Shown piece by piece: positions 38,366-49,971 of a DNA stretch of 64,000 nucleotides; position 1 is the first letter of the stretch, and the number at the start of each line of letters is the position of its first letter. The translations under genes were made by a program, and so were the position numbers. Under the pieces are notes generated by a model, which ran no database searches, was not told the origin of the DNA, and saw only the letters and a program-made list of their open reading frames with translations. This DNA comes from an uncultured Flavobacteriales bacterium (GTDB taxonomy: Bacteria > Bacteroidota > Bacteroidia > Flavobacteriales_G > Salibacteraceae): assembly GCA_913062955.1 (NCBI GenBank), contig CAJXZP010000002.1, positions 1-64,000 of the forward strand. The letters are read 5' to 3'.

Positions 38366-39398
38366 TATAATAAATTAGGTCTTTTTCAATTTTTTGGGTA
38401 GCAAAACCATCCATATTCATTTGAGGTGCCAAAACTCCATTTTTGATTTTGAGGCTACTTTTAATGACGAAACATTGATCAAATAGCTGTTCGTCTATAA
38501 ATTGTTGGATGGTAGTTGTTCCGCCTTCTATTAAAATGGACTGGATCTTTCTTTGGTAAAGTTCCGAGAGAAGGGTAGGTAAAAATGGTTTATTAGGTTT
38601 AATTTGAATCCATTCCAGATTCAATTCTTGGTGGGTTCTTATGGTATTGAAAATATACGTTTTGACCAATGAATTAAAAATATGACTGTCTTTAATTATC
38701 TTTAAATGAGGGTCTATGATCACTCGGATTGGGTTTTTCCCATTCCATTTCCGGGTAGTTAAGGAGGGGTTATCCAAATCAACAGTTTTTCGTCCCACCA
38801 ATATGGCATCTACTCGGCTACGTAATTGATGCACCCAAATAGAGGTGGTCTTATCGGAAATTGCTACCGCTTTTTCTTTTCTAGAATCTCTTTTTTTATC
38901 TAAAAAACTATCCGCTGTTTCGGCCCACTTTAAAATGACCAATGGGCGTTTTTTTTGATGGAATGTGTTGAATGCTACGTTTAGTTGGTTCGCTTCCTTT
39001 TCTAATACGCCTATATCTACTTCAATTCCTGCATCTTTTAATTTTTGAACTCCGTTTCCACAAACTACAGCATTACTGTCTAAGGTAGCAATAACCACCT
39101 TCGGGATTTTAGAGGCAATAATTAAATCGGCACAGGGTGGTGTTTTACCAAAGTGCGAACAAGGTTCTAAAGAAACATAAATGGTCGCTTGCTTTAATAA
39201 GGACTTATCCTGAACAGAGTGGATGGCATTTACTTCCGCATGGGGTCCTCCAAACTGCATATGGTAACCTTCCCCAATGATGGTTTCATGGAGTACAATG
39301 ACCGAGCCTACCATTGGATTTGGTGATACACTACCCATACCCAAATGGGCTAATTCGAGACAACGTTTAATATATTTTTCGTGTATGTTAGTAACCAT
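38358..39398 (-). CDS. ribD: bifunctional diaminohydroxyphosphoribosylaminopyrimidine deaminase / 5-amino-6-(5-phosphoribosylamino)uracil reductase
   Basis: GSVSPNPMVGSVIV, GGPHAEVNAI, YVSLEPCSHFGKTPPCADLII; reductase domain SILIEGG. Start at MVTNIHEKY (39398). Confidence 0.93.
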   Translation of the reverse strand: MVTNIHEKYIKRCLELAHLGMGSVSPNPMVGSVIVLHETIIGEGYHMQFGGPHAEVNAIHSVQDKSLLKQATIYVSLEPCSHFGKTPPCADLIIASKIPKVVIATLDSNAVVCGNGVQKLKDAGIEVDIGVLEKEANQLNVAFNTFHQKKRPLVILKWAETADSFLDKKRDSRKEKAVAISDKTTSIWVHQLRSRVDAILVGRKTVDLDNPSLTTRKWNGKNPIRVIIDPHLKIIKDSHIFNSLVKTYIFNTIRTHQELNLEWIQIKPNKPFLPTLLSELYQRKIQSILIEGGTTTIQQFIDEQLFDQCFVIKSSLKIKNGVLAPQMNMDGFATQKIEKDLIYYND

Positions 39399-39518
39399 GG
39401 ATTTAAAACCCAAAAGTATGTTTTTTTAGCTATCTGAATAGGTTCGTTTTTTAATTTAAAAACAAGTATTTCATTATATTTGACGCCATTCTTGTATTCC
39501 ATTTTTGAGTAGTAAACT

Positions 39519-40400
39519 ATGAAAATTCCAGACAATAAAATTTGGTCCGTTTTACAGTATTTTCATCTGAAATTAGATGAAAAATACTCCGAGAATGAAG
39601 TCGATAGTTTTTTCTGGATCCTCGTAGAATCTGAGTTAGAAATTAAGAAACTCGATTTTTTGATGAATCCTGAAATAAGGATGAGTGAAAGTGAGTTGTT
39701 ACGGTTTATCACCTTTACACGCAGATTATTAAAGGATGAACCGGTACAATACATTGTGGGAAGTACAGACTTTAGGGGACGTACCTTTAAGGTGACGCCC
39801 GCAGTTCTTATTCCCAGACCCGAAACGGAAGAGTTGATTTCATGGATATACGGAGAGTTGAAGCATGTGGATAAACCCATAGTAATTGATATTGGAACCG
39901 GGAGTGGCTGTATCGCTATTAGTTTAAAAGCCGAATTAAATAGTCCACAGGTATTGGGAGTAGATATTCAAAAAGAAGTTTTGGATGTGGCTCGAGAAAA
40001 TGCTGAATTCAATAACCAGGTGGTGAGCTTTGAAATTAGAGATGCGTTAAGCCTGAAAGTAGAGATCAATAGTTTTGATGTTATTGTGTCAAATCCGCCT
40101 TATGTATTGGAATCTGAGAAACTTGTAATGCAAGCCAATGTTTTGAATTTTGAACCACATACGGCATTGTTTGTGGAAGATACAGATCCATTAATTTTTT
40201 ATCGAAAAATTGCCGAATGGGGAATTCAGAGTTTAAAGCCTAAGGGGTTTTTGTTTTTTGAAATCAATGAAAAATATGCGTCAGAAACGCTAAATATGTT
40301 AAATGAATTGGGCTACCATCAAACGGAGGCTAAAAACGATATTTTTGATAAACCAAGAATGATAAAGGCCATTAAACCTGGAAACCATTCATTGGCATAA
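39519..40400 (+). CDS. prmC: peptide chain release factor N(5)-glutamine methyltransferase
   Basis: EPVQYIVGSTDFRG, VLIPRPETEELI, IDIGTGSGCIAISL, VSNPPYV. Confidence 0.95.
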   Translation: MKIPDNKIWSVLQYFHLKLDEKYSENEVDSFFWILVESELEIKKLDFLMNPEIRMSESELLRFITFTRRLLKDEPVQYIVGSTDFRGRTFKVTPAVLIPRPETEELISWIYGELKHVDKPIVIDIGTGSGCIAISLKAELNSPQVLGVDIQKEVLDVARENAEFNNQVVSFEIRDALSLKVEINSFDVIVSNPPYVLESEKLVMQANVLNFEPHTALFVEDTDPLIFYRKIAEWGIQSLKPKGFLFFEINEKYASETLNMLNELGYHQTEAKNDIFDKPRMIKAIKPGNHSLA

Positions 40401-40440
40401 TATGTATTCTGTGTACCTCATTCACAAATGAGTACAAAAA

Positions 40441-42535
<2,095 letters not shown>

Positions 42536-42536
<1 letters not shown>

Positions 42537-43078
42537 TGATTGCATTTTTAGAAAAATCCATAGGAAGATGGATTCTTAAAAAAGGAGTAGATAAAGATAG
42601 AAGGACTCCCGTAGCCTTGAATATTTCGGATATGAAATCGGCTTTATTAGTGTTTGATATCACTAATCAAAATGATTTTTTTTACATTCAAGAGTTTCAG
42701 AAAAAATTAAAATTGGAAGGGTTTGAAAAGGTTGAATTGATTGGTTTTTCTTTGGAAAAGGAATTACCCAGCTTTGTGGATTCCAAATTAGTTCAGGTTT
42801 TGGGTAAAAAGGACGTAAGTCTTTTGGGAATTCCTTCGGACGAATTTGTGCAATCCCTTTTTCAGAAAAAAATGGATTTATTAGTAGATTGTACTTCCGA
42901 AAATTCGTTGCCTACCGATTACTTAATGGCATTGGCGAATGCAAAAACAAAAGTGGGTGCGCCAAGTCAAATAAATGAGTACATATTCGATTTGTTGATT
43001 GATGGGAATCGGAAAGAGAATTTTGGGGTTTATGTTAAGAATGTCATTCATTTTTTGAAAATGATAAATAGAAAATAA
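42536..43078 (+). CDS. conserved hypothetical protein (DUF6913-like)
   Basis: Overlaps ligA stop (TAATG); sequence resembles a Bacteroidota hypothetical family found beside ligA/dapA. Confidence 0.55.
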
Positions 43079-43084
43079 GTAAAA

Positions 43085-43972
43085 ATGGAGAATTTAAAAG
43101 GAGTTGGAGTTGCTTTGGTCACTCCCTTTCACGCAAATGGAACGATTGATTACGATAGTTTCAAAAAATTATTGGAACATAACATTAATGGTGGCGTAGA
43201 TTTTTTAGTGGTTCAGGGAACCACCGGTGAGTCGGCTACCTTATCTTCAAGCGAAAAGCAGGAATTACTGGCATTTGCTGTACAGGTAATTAATGGAAGG
43301 GTTCCTGTGGTTTATGGCCATGGAGGTAATAATACACTAGCTCTTATTGATTCGGAGAAGATTTTGGATTTAACTGGCGTTTCGGCAATTTTGTCGGTAA
43401 GCCCGTACTATAATAAACCCTCTCAAGAAGGAATTATAGCACATTTTTCCGCTTTAAATAATGCGTTCAAATTGCCTATTATTTTATATAATGTTCCCGG
43501 AAGAACAGGATCTAATATGTCGGCTGCAACGACATTGGAGTTAGCGAAACTGAATAATATTATTGGCGTTAAAGAAGCTTCAGGTGATTTGGCTCAAATG
43601 ACCCAAATTATTAAACAACGTCCAGAGGGATTTTTAGTTTGGAGTGGTGATGATGATTTGATTTTACATCAAATGGGTATCGGTGCGGATGGCGTTATTA
43701 GTGTGATTGGAAATGCTTTACCGATTGAGTTTTGTGATTTGGTTCATTCTGCAGCCAATGGAGATTTCGATACCGCTCGAAAAAGACATTACCAATTATG
43801 TGACATCATTCCATTGCTATTTGAGGAAGGAAACCCCGGTGGAGTAAAAGCAGTATTAAAAATGTTGGGAATCGGTGAAGAGCATATGTTAATGCCCTTA
43901 TTACCCATATCAGAAGATCTACGGAATAGATTACAAACGGAATTAAAAAGTGCAGGCATAACATTAAACTAA
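43085..43972 (+). CDS. dapA: 4-hydroxy-tetrahydrodipicolinate synthase
   Basis: GVGVALVTPFHANGTID, VVQGTTGESATLS, SPYYNKPSQEG, ILYNVPGRTG, GVKEASGD. Confidence 0.96.
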   Translation: MENLKGVGVALVTPFHANGTIDYDSFKKLLEHNINGGVDFLVVQGTTGESATLSSSEKQELLAFAVQVINGRVPVVYGHGGNNTLALIDSEKILDLTGVSAILSVSPYYNKPSQEGIIAHFSALNNAFKLPIILYNVPGRTGSNMSAATTLELAKLNNIIGVKEASGDLAQMTQIIKQRPEGFLVWSGDDDLILHQMGIGADGVISVIGNALPIEFCDLVHSAANGDFDTARKRHYQLCDIIPLLFEEGNPGGVKAVLKMLGIGEEHMLMPLLPISEDLRNRLQTELKSAGITLN

Positions 43973-43977
43973 ATACT

Positions 43978-44430
43978 ATGAATCCATTTGATATTGCTCG
44001 GAAAACGAGAGAAAACATCTTAAAGGTTATAGATGGCTTATCTGTGGAGCAGATGAACTTGATCCCCAAAGGTTATACCAATAATATGGTTTGGCACCTC
44101 GGACATCTTCTGGCTACTCAGCAATTAATTGTCTACAAATTATCCGGTACGGAAGTTTTGGTTACCGATAATATTATTGATGAATTCCGTAAAGGAACCA
44201 AACCGGAGAATGAATATACGGAGGAAGACATTTTGGAGTTAAAGGAAATGTTGATCCAAGTCATTAACCATTCTGAAGAGGATTTTGAGGCGGGTATATT
44301 TGGTGATTTTTCGGAATATCCTACCAGTTATGGACTGGTACTAAACTCCTTGGAGGAAGCTATTATGTTTAATAATATTCATGAAGCGGTACATTTGGGA
44401 ATGATAATGTCCATGAAAAAATTGGTGTAA
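43978..44430 (+). CDS. DinB family protein
   Basis: NMVWHLGHLLATQQLI and HEAVHLGMIMSMKKL, DinB-like His pattern. Confidence 0.8.
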   Translation: MNPFDIARKTRENILKVIDGLSVEQMNLIPKGYTNNMVWHLGHLLATQQLIVYKLSGTEVLVTDNIIDEFRKGTKPENEYTEEDILELKEMLIQVINHSEEDFEAGIFGDFSEYPTSYGLVLNSLEEAIMFNNIHEAVHLGMIMSMKKLV

Positions 44431-44447
44431 ATCCCCCATTTGTTTTC

Positions 44448-44490
44448 CTATAAAAAAGCCCCAATAGCTTTGCTATTGGGGCTTTTTTAG
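44448..44490. terminator. bidirectional terminator
   Basis: AAAAAAGCCCCAATAGCTTTGCTATTGGGGCTTTTTTAG. Confidence 0.88.
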
Positions 44491-44502
44491 GCGTTATTTA
44501 TA

Positions 44503-44964
44503 TTATAGTTTCATGGTTACCCCAACCTTACCACCATAGTTGATCAACCCACCGCCTAACTCAAGGTTTACACCCCATTTGTCGCTCCAGTAATAGCGAC
44601 CACCTACTTGGCCACCAAGATCTAAACCACTTGATCCACCGTAATCATTTAAACCGACCACAAAACCTAAGTTTAATCCAGCATAAAAATCCCATTCTGA
44701 AGGTATTCCAATTAGCGTATTGAAATGGTAATCTCCTCTACCCGCAATAGTTAAATAATCAAATCCATCTAAATTGATACCTAAACCACCCCCAACTGTT
44801 ATGTCATTGTGAACGGCAAAGTCCATCCCAAAATAACCAGGTAACCCGGAACCAAACCCAAGACCAAAGTTTAATTGTTTCTCTCCTTTACTTAAGGGAG
44901 CAGATTGAGCCATTGCAAATCCAGTGATTATAACTAGGGCTAAAAATAAAGTAAGTTTTTTCAT
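44503..44964 (-). CDS. small outer-membrane beta-barrel protein
   Basis: Signal peptide MKKLTLFLALVIITGFAMAQ; Gly-rich alternating beta strands. Confidence 0.75.
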   Translation of the reverse strand: MKKLTLFLALVIITGFAMAQSAPLSKGEKQLNFGLGFGSGLPGYFGMDFAVHNDITVGGGLGINLDGFDYLTIAGRGDYHFNTLIGIPSEWDFYAGLNLGFVVGLNDYGGSSGLDLGGQVGGRYYWSDKWGVNLELGGGLINYGGKVGVTMKL

Positions 44965-45047
44965 GAAATATTTTTTAGTTTGAATCAAATATAAAAAGAT
45001 AATTGGGTATTGAAACCTCTATTCTCCCTTTCTGTATAAAGAAAAAG

Positions 45048-45506
45048 CTATTTTTTTAGGGTGTAGTAAGAAGTAACAGAATTATTCATCTGCTGTTGCT
45101 TTCCACTCATGTGTTTATGTAAATGATTGGCATCTGGTTTGGTATAAATTATTCTCTGTGGCCAAACATTGGAATGGCTTACTGCAACTAAACTATCTTT
45201 ACCCAAATACTCAATATGATATTTGGAAATATATTCAAAACTTTCTTCTTGTATCACTAAAACGAGTTTACCATTTTCTGAAATAATCCCCATTTTACGC
45301 ATCGGAACACTGTCACCTAAAGAAATAAATAACCCTGTGCCACGCAATTCATGTTCCTTTTTATTCCAAGTTTCCATTTCTATACTTTGGTTAAAAGCAT
45401 ATTCCCAAGTACCGATTAACCACTGGGTATCTTGTAAATCATTACTGGGATTGGAACATGAAAAAAGCCCCAATGATAGAATTAGGATTGTAAAATTACG
45501 TCTCAT
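45048..45506 (-). CDS. lipoprotein, DUF6265-like
   Basis: Lipobox LGLFSC; WLIGTWEYAFNQSIEMETWNK. Confidence 0.65.
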   Translation of the reverse strand: MRRNFTILILSLGLFSCSNPSNDLQDTQWLIGTWEYAFNQSIEMETWNKKEHELRGTGLFISLGDSVPMRKMGIISENGKLVLVIQEESFEYISKYHIEYLGKDSLVAVSHSNVWPQRIIYTKPDANHLHKHMSGKQQQMNNSVTSYYTLKK

Positions 45507-45555
45507 ATTTTTGGTATCAAATTTGGTTAATTTTGGCGAATCAATTTCTATAAAA

Positions 45556-45756
45556 ATGAAAAATCTATTCCTTTCTTTTAGTGTTATTTCTTTATTCTTT
45601 GTATCCTGTTCAAAGTGTTATGAATGTGTCGAATATCAAAATATTTTGGACAGTCAAGGTAATGTAATTGATACCACCGAAGTGCATGAAGAAGTGTGTA
45701 CTGCCGATCAAAATGAAATTGAAAGAAGAGAAGATAATGGGGCCGTTTGTTCCTAA
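45556..45756 (+). CDS. small lipoprotein of unknown function (66 aa)
   Basis: MKNLFLSFSVISLFFVSCSKCYEC lipobox; ATG at 45556 used instead of the longer ORF start. Confidence 0.65.
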   Translation: MKNLFLSFSVISLFFVSCSKCYECVEYQNILDSQGNVIDTTEVHEEVCTADQNEIERREDNGAVCS

Positions 45757-45775
45757 ACTTTAGGGCATAAAAAAA

Positions 45776-45875
45776 CGGGTTAGCTAATTACATCGCACCG
45801 CTCAACCCTCGACCCTTGCTTCATTCCTGACCTGGGGGATTAGAAGGGAGCTGGTCGTGTAAGACTAACCCGCAC
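45776..45875 (-). ncRNA. ffs: signal recognition particle small (4.5S) RNA
   Basis: Minus strand contains CCCAGGTCAGGAATGAAGCAAGGG (SRP helix 8 with GGAA loop), terminal stem GCGGGTTAG/CTAACCCG, U-run, and TACATTTG promoter motif 45878-45885. Confidence 0.9.
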
Positions 45876-46022
45876 TGCAAATGTAAGTCGACTTTTTTGA
45901 TATTTCAGTACTAAAAAGTAAAGAATTTTGTTTTTTTTTTACACCGCTTATTTTCTGAAATTTGTAGTAATAATTGATAACATAATACCACATAAACCCA
46001 ATTCATTCTATATTTGCTAGTA

Positions 46023-46559
46023 ATGAGGGCAAAGACCATTATAAATCAAAAACAACTCGAGTTAACTTTAAATCGATTGTGTTATCAACTCATTGAAAAT
46101 CACGATACTTTTGAAAATACAGTGCTTATTGGGATGCAACCCAGAGGCGTTCATTTATCGCAGGTTATTCATAAAAGACTTCAAGAAATTACGGGAAATA
46201 CCGAAATTCAAATTGGTGCATTGGATGCTTCCTTTTATCGAGATGATTTTAGAAGACGATCAACTCCCATCGAAGTTTCGGGTACTACCATCGATTTTTT
46301 AATAGAGAATAAGAGGGTAGTTCTAATTGATGATGTCCTTTTTTCGGGTAGAACTCTACGAGCAGCTTTAGATGCATTGATGGATTTTGGGAGGCCAAGT
46401 TCCGTAGAATACCTCGTGTTAATTGAACGTAGATTTAGTAGAGAACTGCCTATAAAAGCAGATTACATCGGTCAAACTATTGACTCCGTGGTTTCTGAAA
46501 GGGTAGATGTGCAATGGAAAGGAGATCACGGTAAGGTGATTTTGACAAATATCGAATAG
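46023..46559 (+). CDS. pyrR: bifunctional pyr operon regulator / uracil phosphoribosyltransferase PyrR
   Basis: VLIGMQPRGVHL, DASFYRDDFRR, VVLIDDVLFSGRT, LIERRFSRELPIKADYIG. Confidence 0.95.
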   Translation: MRAKTIINQKQLELTLNRLCYQLIENHDTFENTVLIGMQPRGVHLSQVIHKRLQEITGNTEIQIGALDASFYRDDFRRRSTPIEVSGTTIDFLIENKRVVLIDDVLFSGRTLRAALDALMDFGRPSSVEYLVLIERRFSRELPIKADYIGQTIDSVVSERVDVQWKGDHGKVILTNIE

Positions 46560-46561
46560 TT

Positions 46562-47497
46562 ATGAGCAGTTTAAGTGTGGATCACATTTTAGGAATTAAA
46601 GATCTTACCAAAGAAGATATTGAGTTAATTTTTAAAACGGCCGATAATTTTAAGGATGTTTTAAATCGTCCAATTAAGAAAGTGCCGTCTTTACGAGATA
46701 TTACGGTGGCTAATCTATTTTTTGAAAACTCTACCCGGACTCGTTTGTCGTTCGAATTGGCAGAGAAAAGATTATCAGCCGATGTTATTAATTTTTCAGC
46801 CGCTTCTTCTTCCGTGAAGAAAGGGGAAACCCTGATCGATACGGTGAATAATATATTGGCCATGAAAGTGGATTTGGTAGTGATGCGTCACCCCAATGCT
46901 GGAGCGGCTAAGTTTCTTGCCCAAAATGTTAAGGCTAGAATTGTAAATGCTGGTGATGGTGCGCATGAGCATCCAACACAGGCTTTATTGGATACTTTTA
47001 GTATTCGCGAAAAACTGGGGAAGGTAGAAGGGGTGAAAGTCCTGATTGTTGGAGATATTTTACATTCACGTGTGGCCTTATCAAACATATTCGCTTTACA
47101 GAAATTAGGTGCGGAAGTTAAACTTTGCGGACCTCCGACTCTAATGCCTAAACACATTGAGTCGCTTGGAGTAGAGGTGGAGTATGATTTAAGAACCGGT
47201 CTTGAATGGTGTGACGTGGCCAACATGTTACGTATTCAGTTGGAACGACAAGAAATTAAGTATTTCCCCTCTTTGAGAGAATATACGATGATGTACGGAT
47301 TGGATTTGAAAATGCTGAACTCACTTTCAAAAGAAATTGTGATTATGCATCCTGGCCCTATTAATAGAGGGGTAGAGATTTCTACCGATATCGCTGATTC
47401 GGAACATGCGATCATATTGGATCAAGTAGAAAATGGAGTCGCTATTCGTATGGCTGTGCTTTATTTATTAGCCGAAAAAATGGATCGCCAAAAATAG
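46562..47497 (+). CDS. pyrB: aspartate carbamoyltransferase catalytic subunit
   Basis: FFENSTRTRLSFE, VVMRHPNAGAA, GDGAHEHPTQALLD, HPGPINRGVEI. Confidence 0.96.
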   Translation: MSSLSVDHILGIKDLTKEDIELIFKTADNFKDVLNRPIKKVPSLRDITVANLFFENSTRTRLSFELAEKRLSADVINFSAASSSVKKGETLIDTVNNILAMKVDLVVMRHPNAGAAKFLAQNVKARIVNAGDGAHEHPTQALLDTFSIREKLGKVEGVKVLIVGDILHSRVALSNIFALQKLGAEVKLCGPPTLMPKHIESLGVEVEYDLRTGLEWCDVANMLRIQLERQEIKYFPSLREYTMMYGLDLKMLNSLSKEIVIMHPGPINRGVEISTDIADSEHAIILDQVENGVAIRMAVLYLLAEKMDRQK

Positions 47498-47501
47498 AAT
47501 T

Positions 47502-47852
47502 ATGACAACACGTTGGGTAAAAGGAAGTGAACATTTGGTATTGGTGGTAGAGGGAGAAACCTCCAATGTGAATGTGTTTAAATCGGCTCTCGAAATTGAT
47601 ATGGATGCCAATATTGTGATAGATATTTCGGCAATGAATGTTCTTGATGAGGGATCGCTTAAATTCCTAAACAATTTTGCAGTGGTTCATAAAGCCAAGC
47701 ATTTTTCGCTATTTGCCGTAACAAAAAATAAAGTGGCCGGGTTAACTAAAATAGAAATTATTCCGACTGTTACGGAGGCGAGAGAATTAATATTTATGGA
47801 AATTACCGAACGTGAATTAGGTTTTTTCGGTGAAGATGAAGTGGTTAAATAA
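47502..47852 (+). CDS. STAS-like hypothetical protein
   Basis: IVIDISAMNVLDEGSLKFLNNFAVVHKAK resembles an anti-sigma-factor-antagonist fold; adjacent to rnz. Confidence 0.5.
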   Translation: MTTRWVKGSEHLVLVVEGETSNVNVFKSALEIDMDANIVIDISAMNVLDEGSLKFLNNFAVVHKAKHFSLFAVTKNKVAGLTKIEIIPTVTEARELIFMEITERELGFFGEDEVVK

Positions 47853-47860
47853 CTGTAGAA

Positions 47861-48775
47861 ATGGCTTTTAGTTTAACCATATTAGGTGCCAATTCGGCTA
47901 TTCCAATAGGTAATCGGTTCCCAACATCTCAAATTGTAGAGTTTAACCAACATAAATTTATGGTGGACTGTGGCGAAGGAGCCCAACTACAAGTACGAAA
48001 GAATAAAATTAAACTTCAAGGTTTAAAAGCCATTTTTATTTCCCATTTACATGGTGATCATTATTTCGGAATATTCGGTTTATTAGGAACCATGAACCTT
48101 TTAGGAAGAACGGTTCCGTTAAAAATATTTTCATATCCGGGATTAAAAGAAATGATTGAGTTGCAATTAAAGGCTTCTAAATCAGGGTACGAATTTGAAC
48201 TGGTGTTTATTGAGTTGGGCCATGGGACTTCAGAGTTAATTTATGAAGATAATGTAGTGGAAGTATATACCATTCCTTTATCCCACCGAATTCCTACCAA
48301 TGGATTTCTGTTTAAAGAAAAACGGGGTAAAAGAAAAATAAGTAAGTTTCATATAGAAGAATATAACATTCCAATATCTCAAATAAACGGAATTAAAGAA
48401 GGAGCCGATTTTATATCAGAAACCGGTGAGGTTATTCCAAATATAGAAATTACCGATAACCCACCTAAAACGTGGAGTTATGCGTATTGTTCAGATACCA
48501 AATATGCGGAACGAATTGTACCTATAATTAAAGGTGTCGATGTATTGTATCATGAAGCTACCTTTTTAAAAACGGAATTGAAAAGAGCTAAAAACACCAT
48601 GCATTCTACCACTGCCCAGGCAGGAAAGATTGCGAAACTGGCCGAGGTAGGGGAATTAATTATTGGACATTATTCCGCTAGATATAAAGACTTGAACCCT
48701 CATTTGGAAGAAACCAAAGAAGTATTTGAAAATACGCATTTAGCGATTGAAGGGGGACGTTTTGAATACCCATAG
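47861..48775 (+). CDS. rnz: ribonuclease Z
   Basis: LTILGANSAIPIGNRFPTSQ, VDCGEGAQLQ, ISHLHGDHYFGIFGLL, HSTTAQAGKIAK. Confidence 0.95.
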   Translation: MAFSLTILGANSAIPIGNRFPTSQIVEFNQHKFMVDCGEGAQLQVRKNKIKLQGLKAIFISHLHGDHYFGIFGLLGTMNLLGRTVPLKIFSYPGLKEMIELQLKASKSGYEFELVFIELGHGTSELIYEDNVVEVYTIPLSHRIPTNGFLFKEKRGKRKISKFHIEEYNIPISQINGIKEGADFISETGEVIPNIEITDNPPKTWSYAYCSDTKYAERIVPIIKGVDVLYHEATFLKTELKRAKNTMHSTTAQAGKIAKLAEVGELIIGHYSARYKDLNPHLEETKEVFENTHLAIEGGRFEYP

Positions 48776-48783
48776 GTAACTAA

Positions 48784-49410
48784 CTAAAAGAAAGCCACCT
48801 GTATCCCGATTCCAATCAGTAGTAATCCAAATACCTTATTAAAAATGCTTTGATACTTCTCGAAGGAAGGGAGGATCTTAGAGTGGGTAACTAAATAGGC
48901 CAATACACAAAACCATAAGCCTGTATTTACCATCATAATGCTTCCCAAGCCAAGTAATACTTCGGTAGATACGTCTGGACCCACTACGATAGTGAATAAA
49001 CTTAAAAAGAATAAAGTCGCTTTTGGATTGAGTACATTGGTTATAAATCCAATTCGTACCGCTTTTAGTGATGAAATATCCTCCTTATGTTTCGCTTCAT
49101 TAACGCTAAGGGTAGCACCCACACTTTTAAGAGACATAATACCGATATAGGTTAAATATGCCGCACCTAAATATTTGATGGAATCATAGAGTAGCGGAGT
49201 TTTGGAAATGAGGAGTCCTAATCCGAATACACTGTAAATGACATGAATTCCAATACCCAAACCAAAACCTAAGGCGGTCCACATTCCTGTTTTACGTGAA
49301 TACGAAATAGCATTTCGTATCAACATAATGAAATCCGGTCCAGGGCTCATAACTGCCAATAAATGAATCCCGATTACCGTAAGAAAAAGCGTGATTGTTG
49401 CATTATCCAT
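48784..49410 (-). CDS. LysE family translocator
   Basis: AVMSPGPDFIMLIRNAISYSRKTGMWTALGFGLGIG, NVLNPKATLFF. ATG at 49410 preferred over the TTG at 49419. Confidence 0.92.
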   Translation of the reverse strand: MDNATITLFLTVIGIHLLAVMSPGPDFIMLIRNAISYSRKTGMWTALGFGLGIGIHVIYSVFGLGLLISKTPLLYDSIKYLGAAYLTYIGIMSLKSVGATLSVNEAKHKEDISSLKAVRIGFITNVLNPKATLFFLSLFTIVVGPDVSTEVLLGLGSIMMVNTGLWFCVLAYLVTHSKILPSFEKYQSIFNKVFGLLLIGIGIQVAFF

Positions 49411-49509
49411 AGACTCCAAAAATAGTATTTCAGAAAGGACTTATAAGGTATGGATTAAATTTACTATTTGGGTATCTGCTACCGTAATGCATTCTGTTAC
49501 ATTTGTTGC

Positions 49510-49971
49510 ATGAGTGAGTTTTCCAAAGAAAGAGAGCAGTTAGTTAAGTATTGTACAACGTTTATTGAAAATCAAATAAATCATGTACAAGCCGTTATTA
49601 ATTCGGCTAAAGAATCGGCACAAAACGAAAGTAAAAGTAGTGCAGGCGATAAACATGAAACCGGAAAGTCGTTGTTGCAATTGGAACAGGAAAACAATGC
49701 GGTGTTGCTCAATAATATGATGAAGCAAAAACCCGCTATTAAGTTATTGGAATCCTTTATGGGTAGTGATACCGTAAAAATGGGGAGTATTATTGAAACC
49801 AATAATGGGATTTATTTTATTGGAATTGGTATTGGATTGGTCAACTTGGAAGGCCATAATTTTTTCATTATTTCTCCTTCGGCTCCTGTTGGAAAACTAT
49901 TTACCGGAAAGAAGAAAGGGGATGAGGTCGCTTTCAATGGAAAGAAAATTCAAATCTTAGATGTAAGATAA
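49510..49971 (+). CDS. GreA/GreB C-terminal-like domain protein
   Basis: N-terminal helical part; C-terminal SPSAPVGKLFTGKKKGDEVAFNGKKIQILDV resembles the GreA C-domain. Confidence 0.55.
   Translation: MSEFSKEREQLVKYCTTFIENQINHVQAVINSAKESAQNESKSSAGDKHETGKSLLQLEQENNAVLLNNMMKQKPAIKLLESFMGSDTVKMGSIIETNNGIYFIGIGIGLVNLEGHNFFIISPSAPVGKLFTGKKKGDEVAFNGKKIQILDVR

Noticed and set aside
46888-47226. 112-aa antisense ORF within pyrB
   Set aside because: Lies over conserved ATCase coding sequence; low-complexity, Pro/Ser/Thr-rich translation typical of a shadow ORF.
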